A stretch of DNA of 27,901 nt from CAYRIY01 sp964424335 (GTDB lineage Bacteria > Bacillota > Limnochordia > DTU080 > RSA5), in the NCBI GenBank assembly GCA_964424335.1, contig CAYRIY010000039.1, positions 1-27,901 on the forward strand, read 5' to 3'. The translations under genes were made by a program, and so were the position numbers. Numbering within the stretch: the first letter of the stretch is position 1; each line of letters starts with the position of its first letter. This document shows positions 15,279-22,261 of the stretch, piece after piece. The notes under the pieces are model-generated. The model had not been told where the DNA came from and made no database searches. It saw nothing but the letters and a program-made list of their open reading frames with translations.

Positions 15279-16035
15279 CCGGAGGCGACGATCGGAGTCG
15301 CCCGAGGGCGGAAGCGATAACTGGCTCACCACCTACGGCGACTTGGTCACGCTCCTCCTATGCTTCTTCATCGTGCTCTTCTCGTTCTCCAATCTCGACG
15401 TGGAACGCTTTCGGGCGATCGTGACTGCATTCCAAGGGGCGGTCGGCATCCTCGACTCCGGAACGACGCTCACGTCCGATCTTGCGATCTCCGGAGGCGA
15501 CGTGATCGAGTCCCAGCTCGTCACGAGCGGTCAGATGACGCTCTCGGACATGCAGCCGATCCTTCAAAGGCTCGAGAACTTCCGCAGGGACGAGGGGCTC
15601 GAGACGAGCCTGTCCTTTGACGTAAATGAGCGCGGCGTGGTGATTCACTTTGCCGATCGCGTGCTGTTCGACCTAGGTGAAGCGTCGCTAAGACCGGAGG
15701 CCGAGCAAGTGCTCGGGCGATTGGCCGCTGACGTGATTAGCGCATGGCCAAATCACATTCGGGTGGAAGGGCATACGGACAACCTGCCGATATCAAATGA
15801 ACGCTTCCCTTCGAATTGGGAACTGTCGACGGCACGGGCAGCCAGAGTCGTTCGGTTCCTAGGCACGCAGGGCGGTCTCGATCCAGCTAGGCTATCCGCC
15901 GCCGGATATGCCGAGCACCGACCGATCGCGTCGAACCAATCGGCGCAAGGGCGCGCCCGCAACCGGCGCGTCGACATCGTGCTGCTTCGAAGCGAGCATT
16001 CGGCTTCCGAGCCGGCGGCTATTTTTTCACCTTGA
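15268..16035 (+). CDS. motB: Flagellar motor stator protein MotB
   Basis: MotB carries the ion-binding Asp and anchors the stator to peptidoglycan. The 255 residues begin with an Arg-rich leader, then WLTTYGDLVTLLLCFF with the channel Asp at residue 25, one membrane helix at about 26-43, a plug/linker, and an OmpA-like domain with HIRVEGHTDNLPI near 162-175 and NWELSTARAARV. The GTG start overlaps the motA end by 11 bases. Length is typical. A hairpin with six perfect pairs (16030-16047) spans its stop codon. Confidence 0.95.
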   Translation: MRPSRRRRSESPEGGSDNWLTTYGDLVTLLLCFFIVLFSFSNLDVERFRAIVTAFQGAVGILDSGTTLTSDLAISGGDVIESQLVTSGQMTLSDMQPILQRLENFRRDEGLETSLSFDVNERGVVIHFADRVLFDLGEASLRPEAEQVLGRLAADVISAWPNHIRVEGHTDNLPISNERFPSNWELSTARAARVVRFLGTQGGLDPARLSAAGYAEHRPIASNQSAQGRARNRRVDIVLLRSEHSASEPAAIFSP

Positions 16036-16117
16036 TCTGAGTCAAGGTTCGCAGAAAAACCGGAAACGGCATTTCGGCGGCCTGGCGTTTCACCGTCGTC
16101 TTGGGGAGGAAATAGAA

Positions 16118-16594
16118 GTGAAACTTGATATCAAGACGTTCATCGTACTCGTATCCATAATACTCGTTGCAGCAGTGGGCAGCGCCTATGTCACCTCTAT
16201 TGTATTCAGCTCCCGGCAGTTCTCGGGCGATGTCGGATCGAGCGGCGAAGCCGCTGCGTCTTCGCCCGACCGCAAGTGGGACGGCGAGCTCATCTGGCAT
16301 GCGGGATCCTTTACGGTCAACTTGCAACCTGTTGGCGGCGCGCTCTCGTTTATCAAGACGTCAGTGAGCTTGCGGGCAAGCGCAAAGAGCACGGTCGAGG
16401 AGCTCGAGCAAAGAAAGGTACAGGTCAATGACCGGCTGATCACCATCTTGAGGACGACAATGAAAAGCGAACTCGACACCGAAGAGGGGATATCGGACCT
16501 TAAACGGCGAATCATGGACGGGGTAAACGAGTTAGTGCGAGAAAGCGACGGACGAGTCGTCGACGTCTACTTTTCCGAACTTGTCACGCAGTAA
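16118..16594 (+). CDS. fliL: Flagellar basal body-associated protein FliL
   Basis: FliL is a single-pass membrane protein that surrounds or stabilises the stator. The GTG at 16118 is chosen because GGGGAGG lies about eight bases upstream; the 158-residue product has a membrane helix at about 8-26 followed by a periplasmic-side domain with SFIKTSVSLRA and the C-terminal VDVYFSELVTQ typical of FliL. It follows motB by 82 bases and precedes fliM. Confidence 0.93.
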   Translation: MKLDIKTFIVLVSIILVAAVGSAYVTSIVFSSRQFSGDVGSSGEAAASSPDRKWDGELIWHAGSFTVNLQPVGGALSFIKTSVSLRASAKSTVEELEQRKVQVNDRLITILRTTMKSELDTEEGISDLKRRIMDGVNELVRESDGRVVDVYFSELVTQ

Positions 16595-16651
16595 TGAACA
16601 ACGGGGGGCGGTCATCCCCGTGCCAGATTATGTCCGAAAGGCCTGGTGCAA

Positions 16652-17668
16652 ATGATCGGTGGGTTGCTCACGCAGGAGGAGATCAATGCCCTTCTTGCCG
16701 CCATCGCCCAAAGCGACAACGAAGGTGAGGGTGCGCCCGAGGACCGTGGCGAACGGGGCCTGCAAGGACGCGTTCGTCCGTACGATTTTGGACGGCCGAA
16801 CAAACTGTCGAAAGAACAATTGCGCACATTGCAAATCATGCACGAGCCCTTTGCCAGAGGGGTCGCCGCTTCACTCTCCGCGTACCTGCGCTCCTTTGTT
16901 GAAGCAGAGGTCGTCTCCGCTGACGCCATGCTCTACGAAGAGTTTACGCGCACGGTTGCCCAGCCGGGGATCATGGCGATCTTTTCGATTCCTCCTCTCG
17001 AGGGGAGCATCGTGCTCGAAGTGAACCCAATCCTTGGCTTCTCCGTCATCGATCGCCTCCTAGGCGGTCCGGGAAGCGGTTTGCGACACGTGCGCGAGCT
17101 GACCGAGTTGGAGCAGCCGGTGATGAGGCGGGTCGTCGAGCGCATGATGGCCAACCTCAGCAATGCCTGGAGTCATGTGATCAGCATCGATCCGGGGTTT
17201 GAGCGGCTCGAGTTGAACCCCCAGTTCACGCAACTCGTGCCCCCAAAGGACATGGTCGTCGTGATCAAGCTGAGGATCAGCCTTCAAGGCACTTCGGGGG
17301 ACGTTCAACTCTGCATTCCCTTCGACGTGATCGAGCCGGTCGTGCCCAAGTTGAGCGCTCACTATCTGTTTACGAGCGCCAAGAAGGTTTCCACGCCAGA
17401 GCAGACGCAGGCCTTGAGCGCCAAAGTGATGCAGATGCAGGTTCCCATCCGCGTCCTATTGGGTGAGGCGTCTGTATCCCTAAAGGAGCTCCTCGATCTC
17501 CAAGTGGGAGATTTCGTGCCGCTCGAGACAAAGAAGGACGGCTTGCTTCCGGTGCAAATCGGGACACGGACGAAGTTCCTCGCCCGACCTGGGCGATCCG
17601 GCGCCCGACTTGCCATCGAGCTAGTGTGTGCTGCATCGCAAGAGGAGGATACGGTGGACGATGAGTGA
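16652..17668 (+). CDS. fliM: Flagellar motor switch protein FliM
   Basis: FliM is the middle component of the C-ring and binds CheY-P through its N-terminus. The 338-residue protein starts with the binding-motif variant LTQEEINALLAAI (consensus LSQxEIDALL, with Asp replaced by Asn), has a CheC-like middle domain with GGPGSGL, and a C-terminal SpoA domain with VQVGDFVPLE-like sequence. An ATG at 16652 and a GTG at 16646 are both possible; GAAAGG at 16636-16641 spaces better to the ATG. It overlaps fliY by eight bases. Confidence 0.96.
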   Translation: MIGGLLTQEEINALLAAIAQSDNEGEGAPEDRGERGLQGRVRPYDFGRPNKLSKEQLRTLQIMHEPFARGVAASLSAYLRSFVEAEVVSADAMLYEEFTRTVAQPGIMAIFSIPPLEGSIVLEVNPILGFSVIDRLLGGPGSGLRHVRELTELEQPVMRRVVERMMANLSNAWSHVISIDPGFERLELNPQFTQLVPPKDMVVVIKLRISLQGTSGDVQLCIPFDVIEPVVPKLSAHYLFTSAKKVSTPEQTQALSAKVMQMQVPIRVLLGEASVSLKELLDLQVGDFVPLETKKDGLLPVQIGTRTKFLARPGRSGARLAIELVCAASQEEDTVDDE

Positions 17669-18743
17669 CGGAATCCTTTCGCAAGAGGAGATTGACGCCC
17701 TGATTGGCGCGCCGGAAGGAGGCAGCTCTAAAGGGTTTGGCGAGCTCGACATCGACGCGCTCGCCGAAATCGTCCGCCTAGCGACCGAATCGGGCGTTGA
17801 GCGGCTCAGTGAGCTCCTCAAGGCGGATGCTTCGGCCCGATTTGCCGCGTCAGCCACCGGAACCGTGGCCGAGCTGATCGAGCGCGATAAGGGCTCACAG
17901 GTCACGGTCACGGTAAAACTGGGCGGCGACGTTCAAGGCGCAGTATACTATCTGTTTTCGGAGCAGGCGGCTGCCGGGATGGCGGCGATGGCGCTCGGGC
18001 GGCCAACCGGAGAAAGCGTCTTGAGCGACGACCTCATGAACGCGTTTCACAAGGGAATGGAAGAACTTGGCGCACGATTCGCGTCGACCGTCTCAACCAT
18101 TCTCGCGGCTGAGGTCGATGTCGAGGTGGGATTGCCCGCGAGGCTCGACCTTGGGGAGATTGCAGGCCAAGAGTTCCCGATGGGGCCGGGTGACAGCGCG
18201 CTTCGATGCAGCTTCAACCTCTCGATCGGGCGGGAGAAGTTCGACTTTGAGGTGTGGTTGCCGATCGAGACGGCCACAAGCCTGCTTAGCGCCCTATCGG
18301 ACCAGCTCGACGACGAGCCCGCCCAGGCGCCTCCACAGCCAGCACAGGCAAAGGTCGAGACCGAGCGGCCAGGGCCCATGCCAAGCGTCGCAGGCAAGAG
18401 TAAAGCTAAGACCGCGCCGAGTAGAGCCCGCTCGTCCGCGTTTGAACCTATGGATTTTGGTCAGGGGATGCGCGGCGCTGAGCCTGGAAACCTCGATTTC
18501 CTCCTCGATGTCCCCCTACAGGTGACCGTCGAACTCGGCCGCACGCGTATGCAGATTCGCGACGTACTCGACCTTGGTAAAGGCTCGGTGATCGAACTCG
18601 ATAAACTGGCCGGCGAACTCGTCGAGATCTTTGTCAACGGGAAACTGATCGCCAAGGGCGAAGTCGTGACCATCGACGAGAACTTCGGAGTCAAGATCAC
18701 GGACATCGTCAGTCGCCGCGAGCGCGTCAACAACTTGCAATGA
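17661..18743 (+). CDS. fliY: Flagellar motor switch protein FliY (FliN-type) with degenerate CheC domain
   Basis: FliY is the Gram-positive C-ring protein that fuses a CheC-like CheY-P phosphatase domain to a FliN SpoA domain. The 360 residues show SDGILSQEEIDALI at 2-15 (CheY-binding-like motif), a CheC-like domain to about 205, a Pro/Ala/Lys linker, and the C-terminal FliN domain with VTVELGRTRMQIRDVL and SVIELDKLAGE. The phosphatase signature is E-x-x-N twice; here the first site reads E36-I-V-R39 and the second K131-G-M-E134, so both catalytic pairs are broken. This suggests a structural role only. The ATG follows AGAGGAGG and overlaps the fliM end. Confidence 0.94.
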   Translation: MSDGILSQEEIDALIGAPEGGSSKGFGELDIDALAEIVRLATESGVERLSELLKADASARFAASATGTVAELIERDKGSQVTVTVKLGGDVQGAVYYLFSEQAAAGMAAMALGRPTGESVLSDDLMNAFHKGMEELGARFASTVSTILAAEVDVEVGLPARLDLGEIAGQEFPMGPGDSALRCSFNLSIGREKFDFEVWLPIETATSLLSALSDQLDDEPAQAPPQPAQAKVETERPGPMPSVAGKSKAKTAPSRARSSAFEPMDFGQGMRGAEPGNLDFLLDVPLQVTVELGRTRMQIRDVLDLGKGSVIELDKLAGELVEIFVNGKLIAKGEVVTIDENFGVKITDIVSRRERVNNLQ

Positions 18744-19108
18744 CGGATGTGTGGAGCACGCTCCTGCGGCTTGGTGTCGCGCTCGTGGTCGTGTTGCCGC
18801 TTGCGTATGTCGCGGCGCGTCTATATTCCAAGCAGACAATCGGGCGGGTGGGACGAGCCCTCCATGTCCTCGACGTGCGCGCCTTGGGTCCAAACCGAGG
18901 AATCTACCTGGTAGAGGTGGGGGATCGGATCCTTGTGCTCGGGGTCACCGCGCACCATGTGAACGTGCTCGCGGAACTTACGGATCCGGACGTGATCGAA
19001 CGGGTCAAAGAGGACGCGAAAGGCGGGGACGGCGCGCCGTTTTCGCACCTCCTCGGCGATGCGATCTCCCAACTGCGCAAAGGGAGACGGGAGGATCATT
19101 CGAAGTGA
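18740..19108 (+). CDS. fliO: Flagellar biosynthesis protein FliO (FliZ)
   Basis: FliO assists assembly of the FliP export-gate ring. The 122-residue protein has one membrane helix at about 8-28 and a short cytoplasmic domain with GPNRGIYLVEVGDRILVLGVT, the conserved FliO core. It is shorter than B. subtilis FliZ and shows no cleavable signal peptide. It overlaps the fliY stop by four bases (ATGA), leaving no room for the cheY gene that sits here in B. subtilis. Confidence 0.9.
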   Translation: MTDVWSTLLRLGVALVVVLPLAYVAARLYSKQTIGRVGRALHVLDVRALGPNRGIYLVEVGDRILVLGVTAHHVNVLAELTDPDVIERVKEDAKGGDGAPFSHLLGDAISQLRKGRREDHSK

Positions 19109-19860
19109 AGTCGTTAGTTCGCGCAGTCTTGCTCTTGGGCGTCATTTCCCTGATATTGCCCAGTGACGCAGTGATGGCTCAAACGCCCGTTCCTCGTTTC
19201 ACCTTTGGCATCGATGCGGCCGAGTCACCCCAAGAGGTCGCCGTATCGCTGCAGGTTCTTTTCCTATTGACGGTCCTATCGCTCGCTCCGGCCATTCTCG
19301 TGATGACCACGTCGTTTACTCGCATCATCGTGGTGCTCTCATTCGTTCGCTCCGCGCTCGCCACCAATCAGATGCCGCCAAATCAGGTGTTGATCGGACT
19401 TGCGCTGTTCATGACGTTCTTCGTGATGGCCCCGACTTGGAATGCGGTGAACGAAAGCGCCCTCAAGCCGTACCTCGCCCAGGAGATTTCGCAGGAAGAG
19501 GCATTGGCAAGGGCGATGGAACCGGTGCGGGAGTTTATGTTCAAGCATACGAGGGAGCGAGATCTCGCCCTGTTTATCGAAATGTCGGGGGGCGAGCGGC
19601 CAAATGATGAAAGCGAAGTGGAGACGGCAGCGCTCATCCCGGCGTTCATCATCAGCGAACTCAAGAGCGCCTTTCAGATGGGGTTTGTGCTCTTCATTCC
19701 ATTCATCGTGATCGACATGATCGTCGCCAGTACGTTGATGTCCATGGGGATGCTGATGCTTCCGCCTGCGATGATCTCGCTCCCGTTTAAGATCTTGCTC
19801 TTTGTGCTCGTCGACGGCTGGCACCTGATCTCCCGCTCGCTTCTTTTAGGCTACCAATGA
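19105..19860 (+). CDS. fliP: Flagellar export gate protein FliP
   Basis: FliP builds the core of the export channel with FliQ and FliR. The GTG at 19105 follows GGGAGG by about ten bases and gives 251 residues starting with a cleavable signal peptide (KSLVRAVLLLG ... VMAQ), as in other FliP proteins. Conserved blocks include LSLAPAILVMTTSFTRI, QMPPNQVLIGLALFMTFF and, near the end, MGMLMLPPAMISLPFKI. The start overlaps the fliO stop. A longer open frame upstream lies inside fliO and is not real. Confidence 0.95.
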   Translation: MKSLVRAVLLLGVISLILPSDAVMAQTPVPRFTFGIDAAESPQEVAVSLQVLFLLTVLSLAPAILVMTTSFTRIIVVLSFVRSALATNQMPPNQVLIGLALFMTFFVMAPTWNAVNESALKPYLAQEISQEEALARAMEPVREFMFKHTRERDLALFIEMSGGERPNDESEVETAALIPAFIISELKSAFQMGFVLFIPFIVIDMIVASTLMSMGMLMLPPAMISLPFKILLFVLVDGWHLISRSLLLGYQ

Positions 19861-19934
19861 GGCGATTGCGGGGAAAGGCGACAACTTGGGGACGCTAGCC
19901 AATTGGATCCACGAAGGTGAAGGGTGAGGCGCAC

Positions 19935-20204
19935 GTGACCGAAACAGAAGTGATTAGCCTAGGGCGAGACGCTCTCCTTACGGTGCTTCTCGTTGCGGGC
20001 CCGATGATCGGCCTTGGCCTCGTGGTAGGTTTGATCGTGAGCATCTTTCAAGCGACGACCCAAATCCAGGAGCAAACGTTGAGCTTCGTTCCAAAGATCG
20101 TTGCCGTTTTGGTCGCCGGAATCGTGTTTGGCCCCTGGATGCTCCGCACCCTCGTCACGTTCTCCGAACGGCTGATTGCCCAGGCCCACCAGTTCGTTAG
20201 GTAA
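19935..20204 (+). CDS. fliQ: Flagellar export gate protein FliQ
   Basis: FliQ is the two-helix subunit of the export gate. The GTG at 19935 gives 89 residues, exactly the usual family length, and AAGGGTGAGG lies just upstream; an in-frame GTG at 19917 would add six residues. The sequence has TEVISLGRDALL, then VGLIVSIFQATTQIQEQTLSF and FVPKIVAVLVAG, all diagnostic. It follows fliP after 74 bases that hold nothing recognisable. Confidence 0.95.
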   Translation: MTETEVISLGRDALLTVLLVAGPMIGLGLVVGLIVSIFQATTQIQEQTLSFVPKIVAVLVAGIVFGPWMLRTLVTFSERLIAQAHQFVR

Positions 20205-20206
20205 CG

Positions 20207-20995
20207 ATGAGCCTCGTCGACTCGCTGTACGCAAACTTTTCTGCATTCTTCCCGATCTTCTTGAGGGTATCGACCTTTATCTTGGCAGTGCCGCTCTTTG
20301 GGCGGGGCGTCCCAAGTCTGCTCAAAGTGGGCCTTTCCGGCCTGATTACGTTTTTGCTCCTGCCCGTCGTGCCGACTTTCCCAGTTACCCAGGATCTGGA
20401 AGGGTACCTGTTCGCATGTGTCGAACAGATCTTAATCGGACTCGCCATGGGGCTCGTCGTGACGATCGTCGTAGGCGTCGTGTACCTTGCGGGTCAGTTG
20501 ATCGATGTGCCAATCGGGTTTAGCATGGTCAACGTGATCGATCCGCAAACCGGCCAGCCGGTGCCTGTCATGTCCCAGTTTCACTATGTCCTTGCCATTT
20601 TGGTCCTCTTTGTCGTCAACGGACACCACACGCTGCTTGCGGCGCTCGCGCAGAGCTTCACGTTGATTCCGGTCGGAGAGGCGGCAAGGATCACGGCGTC
20701 CGTCAGCGTGCTGTTGCAAAGTTTCGGCAAGATGTTCGAACTGAGCCTGAGGATTGCGTTGCCCATCGTGGGCGCCCTTTTCCTCGTCGACGTTGCCCTC
20801 GGCATCGTGGCCAGGGCCGTGCCTCAGATCAACGTGTTTTTCGTGGGTTTTCCTGTCAAGATCGGTCTTGGGGTCGCCTTGCTCATCGTCGTTCTTCCGG
20901 TTTACATCGGCTTTATGACCGTTCTGTTTGGCGGGAGCGGCGAAATGCAAAGATGGCTCCTCGAGTTGATTGCGGCGGTGAGCCCAAACTTGTGA
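20207..20995 (+). CDS. fliR: Flagellar export gate protein FliR
   Basis: FliR completes the FliPQR channel with FliP and FliQ. The 262-residue protein is highly hydrophobic with about six membrane segments and shows the conserved RVSTFILAVPLFG, AGQLIDVPIGFSMVNVIDPQ and FFVGFPVKIGLG blocks. It begins two bases after the fliQ stop. Length is normal and no key feature is missing. Confidence 0.95.
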   Translation: MSLVDSLYANFSAFFPIFLRVSTFILAVPLFGRGVPSLLKVGLSGLITFLLLPVVPTFPVTQDLEGYLFACVEQILIGLAMGLVVTIVVGVVYLAGQLIDVPIGFSMVNVIDPQTGQPVPVMSQFHYVLAILVLFVVNGHHTLLAALAQSFTLIPVGEAARITASVSVLLQSFGKMFELSLRIALPIVGALFLVDVALGIVARAVPQINVFFVGFPVKIGLGVALLIVVLPVYIGFMTVLFGGSGEMQRWLLELIAAVSPNL

Positions 20996-21022
20996 CCTTG
21001 CGACAAGGAGCCTGGATCGTCG

Positions 21023-22144
21023 ATGGCTACCGACCTAATGTGCCGGGGGAAAAGGTCAATCCGTGTCGACCTCCAGCTTTTCGCCTCCGAGCGGACCGAA
21101 CCCGCCACGCCCCGCAGGCGTCAAGACGCACGAAGGCGCGGGCAGGTGGCGAGGACGGGAGAGCTCTCGACAGCGCTCGTGCTCGTGGTTTCATTCGCGA
21201 CGCTCTTTTTGCTGTCAGGATACTCAAGCAGGAAGGTCGCGCTCTTTACTAAGCATGTATTATCCGACGGAATCATGGAGTTCGACCGGATATCGACGGG
21301 CCAAGTCGCTTCCGTGCTCATCGACATGGTCTTGATTGTCGTCACGGTAGTTTGGCCCGTCCTAGCCGCCGCACTCACCGTCGGTTTCGCCTCACAGGCG
21401 CTGCAGACCGGGTTTTTGGTCGCAGCAGAACCTTTGAAGCCCAAAGCGGAGCGCATCAACCCAATCTCCGGTCTAAAGCGCATTCTATCCAAGCGCTCCC
21501 TAGCTGAACTCGTCAAATCCATCTTGAAAATCCTCGTGGTTGGCATGATCGCCTACCAGGTTTTGCGACCCAGAATTCCCCAGTTTGTAGGATTTTTGGA
21601 AATCGACACGAAAGAAGCGGTGACCGTTGCCGGACGCCTGGTCTTTGAGTTGGGCATTTGGGTGGGCGCCGCTCTCGTGGTCTTGTCCCTCCTCGACTAC
21701 TTCTATCAGCGGTGGGAGTTTGAGCGCAGCATCCGCATGAGTAAACAGGAAGTGCGGGAGGAACTGCGTCAGACCGAGGGAGACCCCCAAATTCGCTCAA
21801 AAGTGCGCCAGCGCCAGCGCCAGCTTGCGACGGTCCGCATGATGGCCGAGGTGCCAAGGGCCGATGTTGTGATCACCAACCCTGTTCACCTTGCCGTAGC
21901 CCTCGCATACGACATGGACGCAATGGAGGCGCCTATGGTCGTGGCAAAGGGCGCCGGCAAACTTGCTCAGCGGATCAAGGAGACCGCCGAGGAGAACGGG
22001 GTGGCCATCGTCGAAAACGTTTGGCTGGCGCGCTCGCTCTATGAGACCGTGGCGATCGGCGCCTCGATCCCCGAAGAGCTGTACCAGGCTGTCGCGGAAG
22101 CGCTCGCATTCGTCTATCGCCTAAGGCGGGCCGGAGCCGGATGA
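21023..22144 (+). CDS. flhB: Flagellar export switch protein FlhB with NPVH cleavage motif
   Basis: FlhB is the export-gate component that switches substrate class after self-cleavage. The 373-residue protein has the RVDLQLFASERTEPATPRRR N-terminus, four membrane helices, and a cytoplasmic domain. The cleavage site, normally NPTH, reads N286-P287-V288-H289 (AAC CCT GTT CAC) within VVITNPVHLAVAL. Asn and Pro, which carry out the cyclisation reaction, are intact, but Thr is replaced by Val. The flanking sequence is otherwise standard. AAGGAG lies 12 bases before the ATG. Confidence 0.95.
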   Translation: MATDLMCRGKRSIRVDLQLFASERTEPATPRRRQDARRRGQVARTGELSTALVLVVSFATLFLLSGYSSRKVALFTKHVLSDGIMEFDRISTGQVASVLIDMVLIVVTVVWPVLAAALTVGFASQALQTGFLVAAEPLKPKAERINPISGLKRILSKRSLAELVKSILKILVVGMIAYQVLRPRIPQFVGFLEIDTKEAVTVAGRLVFELGIWVGAALVVLSLLDYFYQRWEFERSIRMSKQEVREELRQTEGDPQIRSKVRQRQRQLATVRMMAEVPRADVVITNPVHLAVALAYDMDAMEAPMVVAKGAGKLAQRIKETAEENGVAIVENVWLARSLYETVAIGASIPEELYQAVAEALAFVYRLRRAGAG

Positions 22145-22174
22145 CGCTTCCTCTAAGTCGCATTCAGTCGTATG

Positions 22175-22202
22175 TTGAACGCTGCTTTATCTACCGTTTA
22201 AT
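22175..22202 (+). promoter_or_regulatory. Possible sigma-A promoter upstream of flhA
   Basis: TTGAAC at 22175-22180 (four of six to TTGACA) and TTTAAT at 22197-22202 (five of six to TATAAT) are separated by 16 bases. Transcription would start near 22209, a few bases before the hairpin at 22216. The match is moderate and the GC-rich background makes AT-rich boxes stand out, so this is a candidate only. Confidence 0.4.
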
Positions 22203-22215
22203 CGACCTTTGAAAT

Positions 22216-22243
22216 AAGGCGCGTCGACCAAGGCGCGCTTTTT
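22216..22243 (+). terminator. Terminator-like hairpin upstream of flhA
   Basis: AAGGCGCG at 22216-22223 pairs with CGCGCTTT at 22234-22241 (eight pairs, one G-T) around a ten-base loop, and the T-run continues to 22243. It lies 18 bases before the flhA GTG, between the candidate promoter and the gene, so any transcript into flhA must read through it. Confidence 0.55.
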
Positions 22244-22261
22244 CGAGAATCGGGTGAAAAC

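Noticed and set aside
16001..16047. Hairpins CGGCT/AGCCG and CCTTGA/TCAAGG with a six-T run between motB and fliL, a possible terminator.
   Set aside because: The T-run does not directly follow a good stem; the first stem is seven bases away and the second comes after it, overlapping the motB stop.
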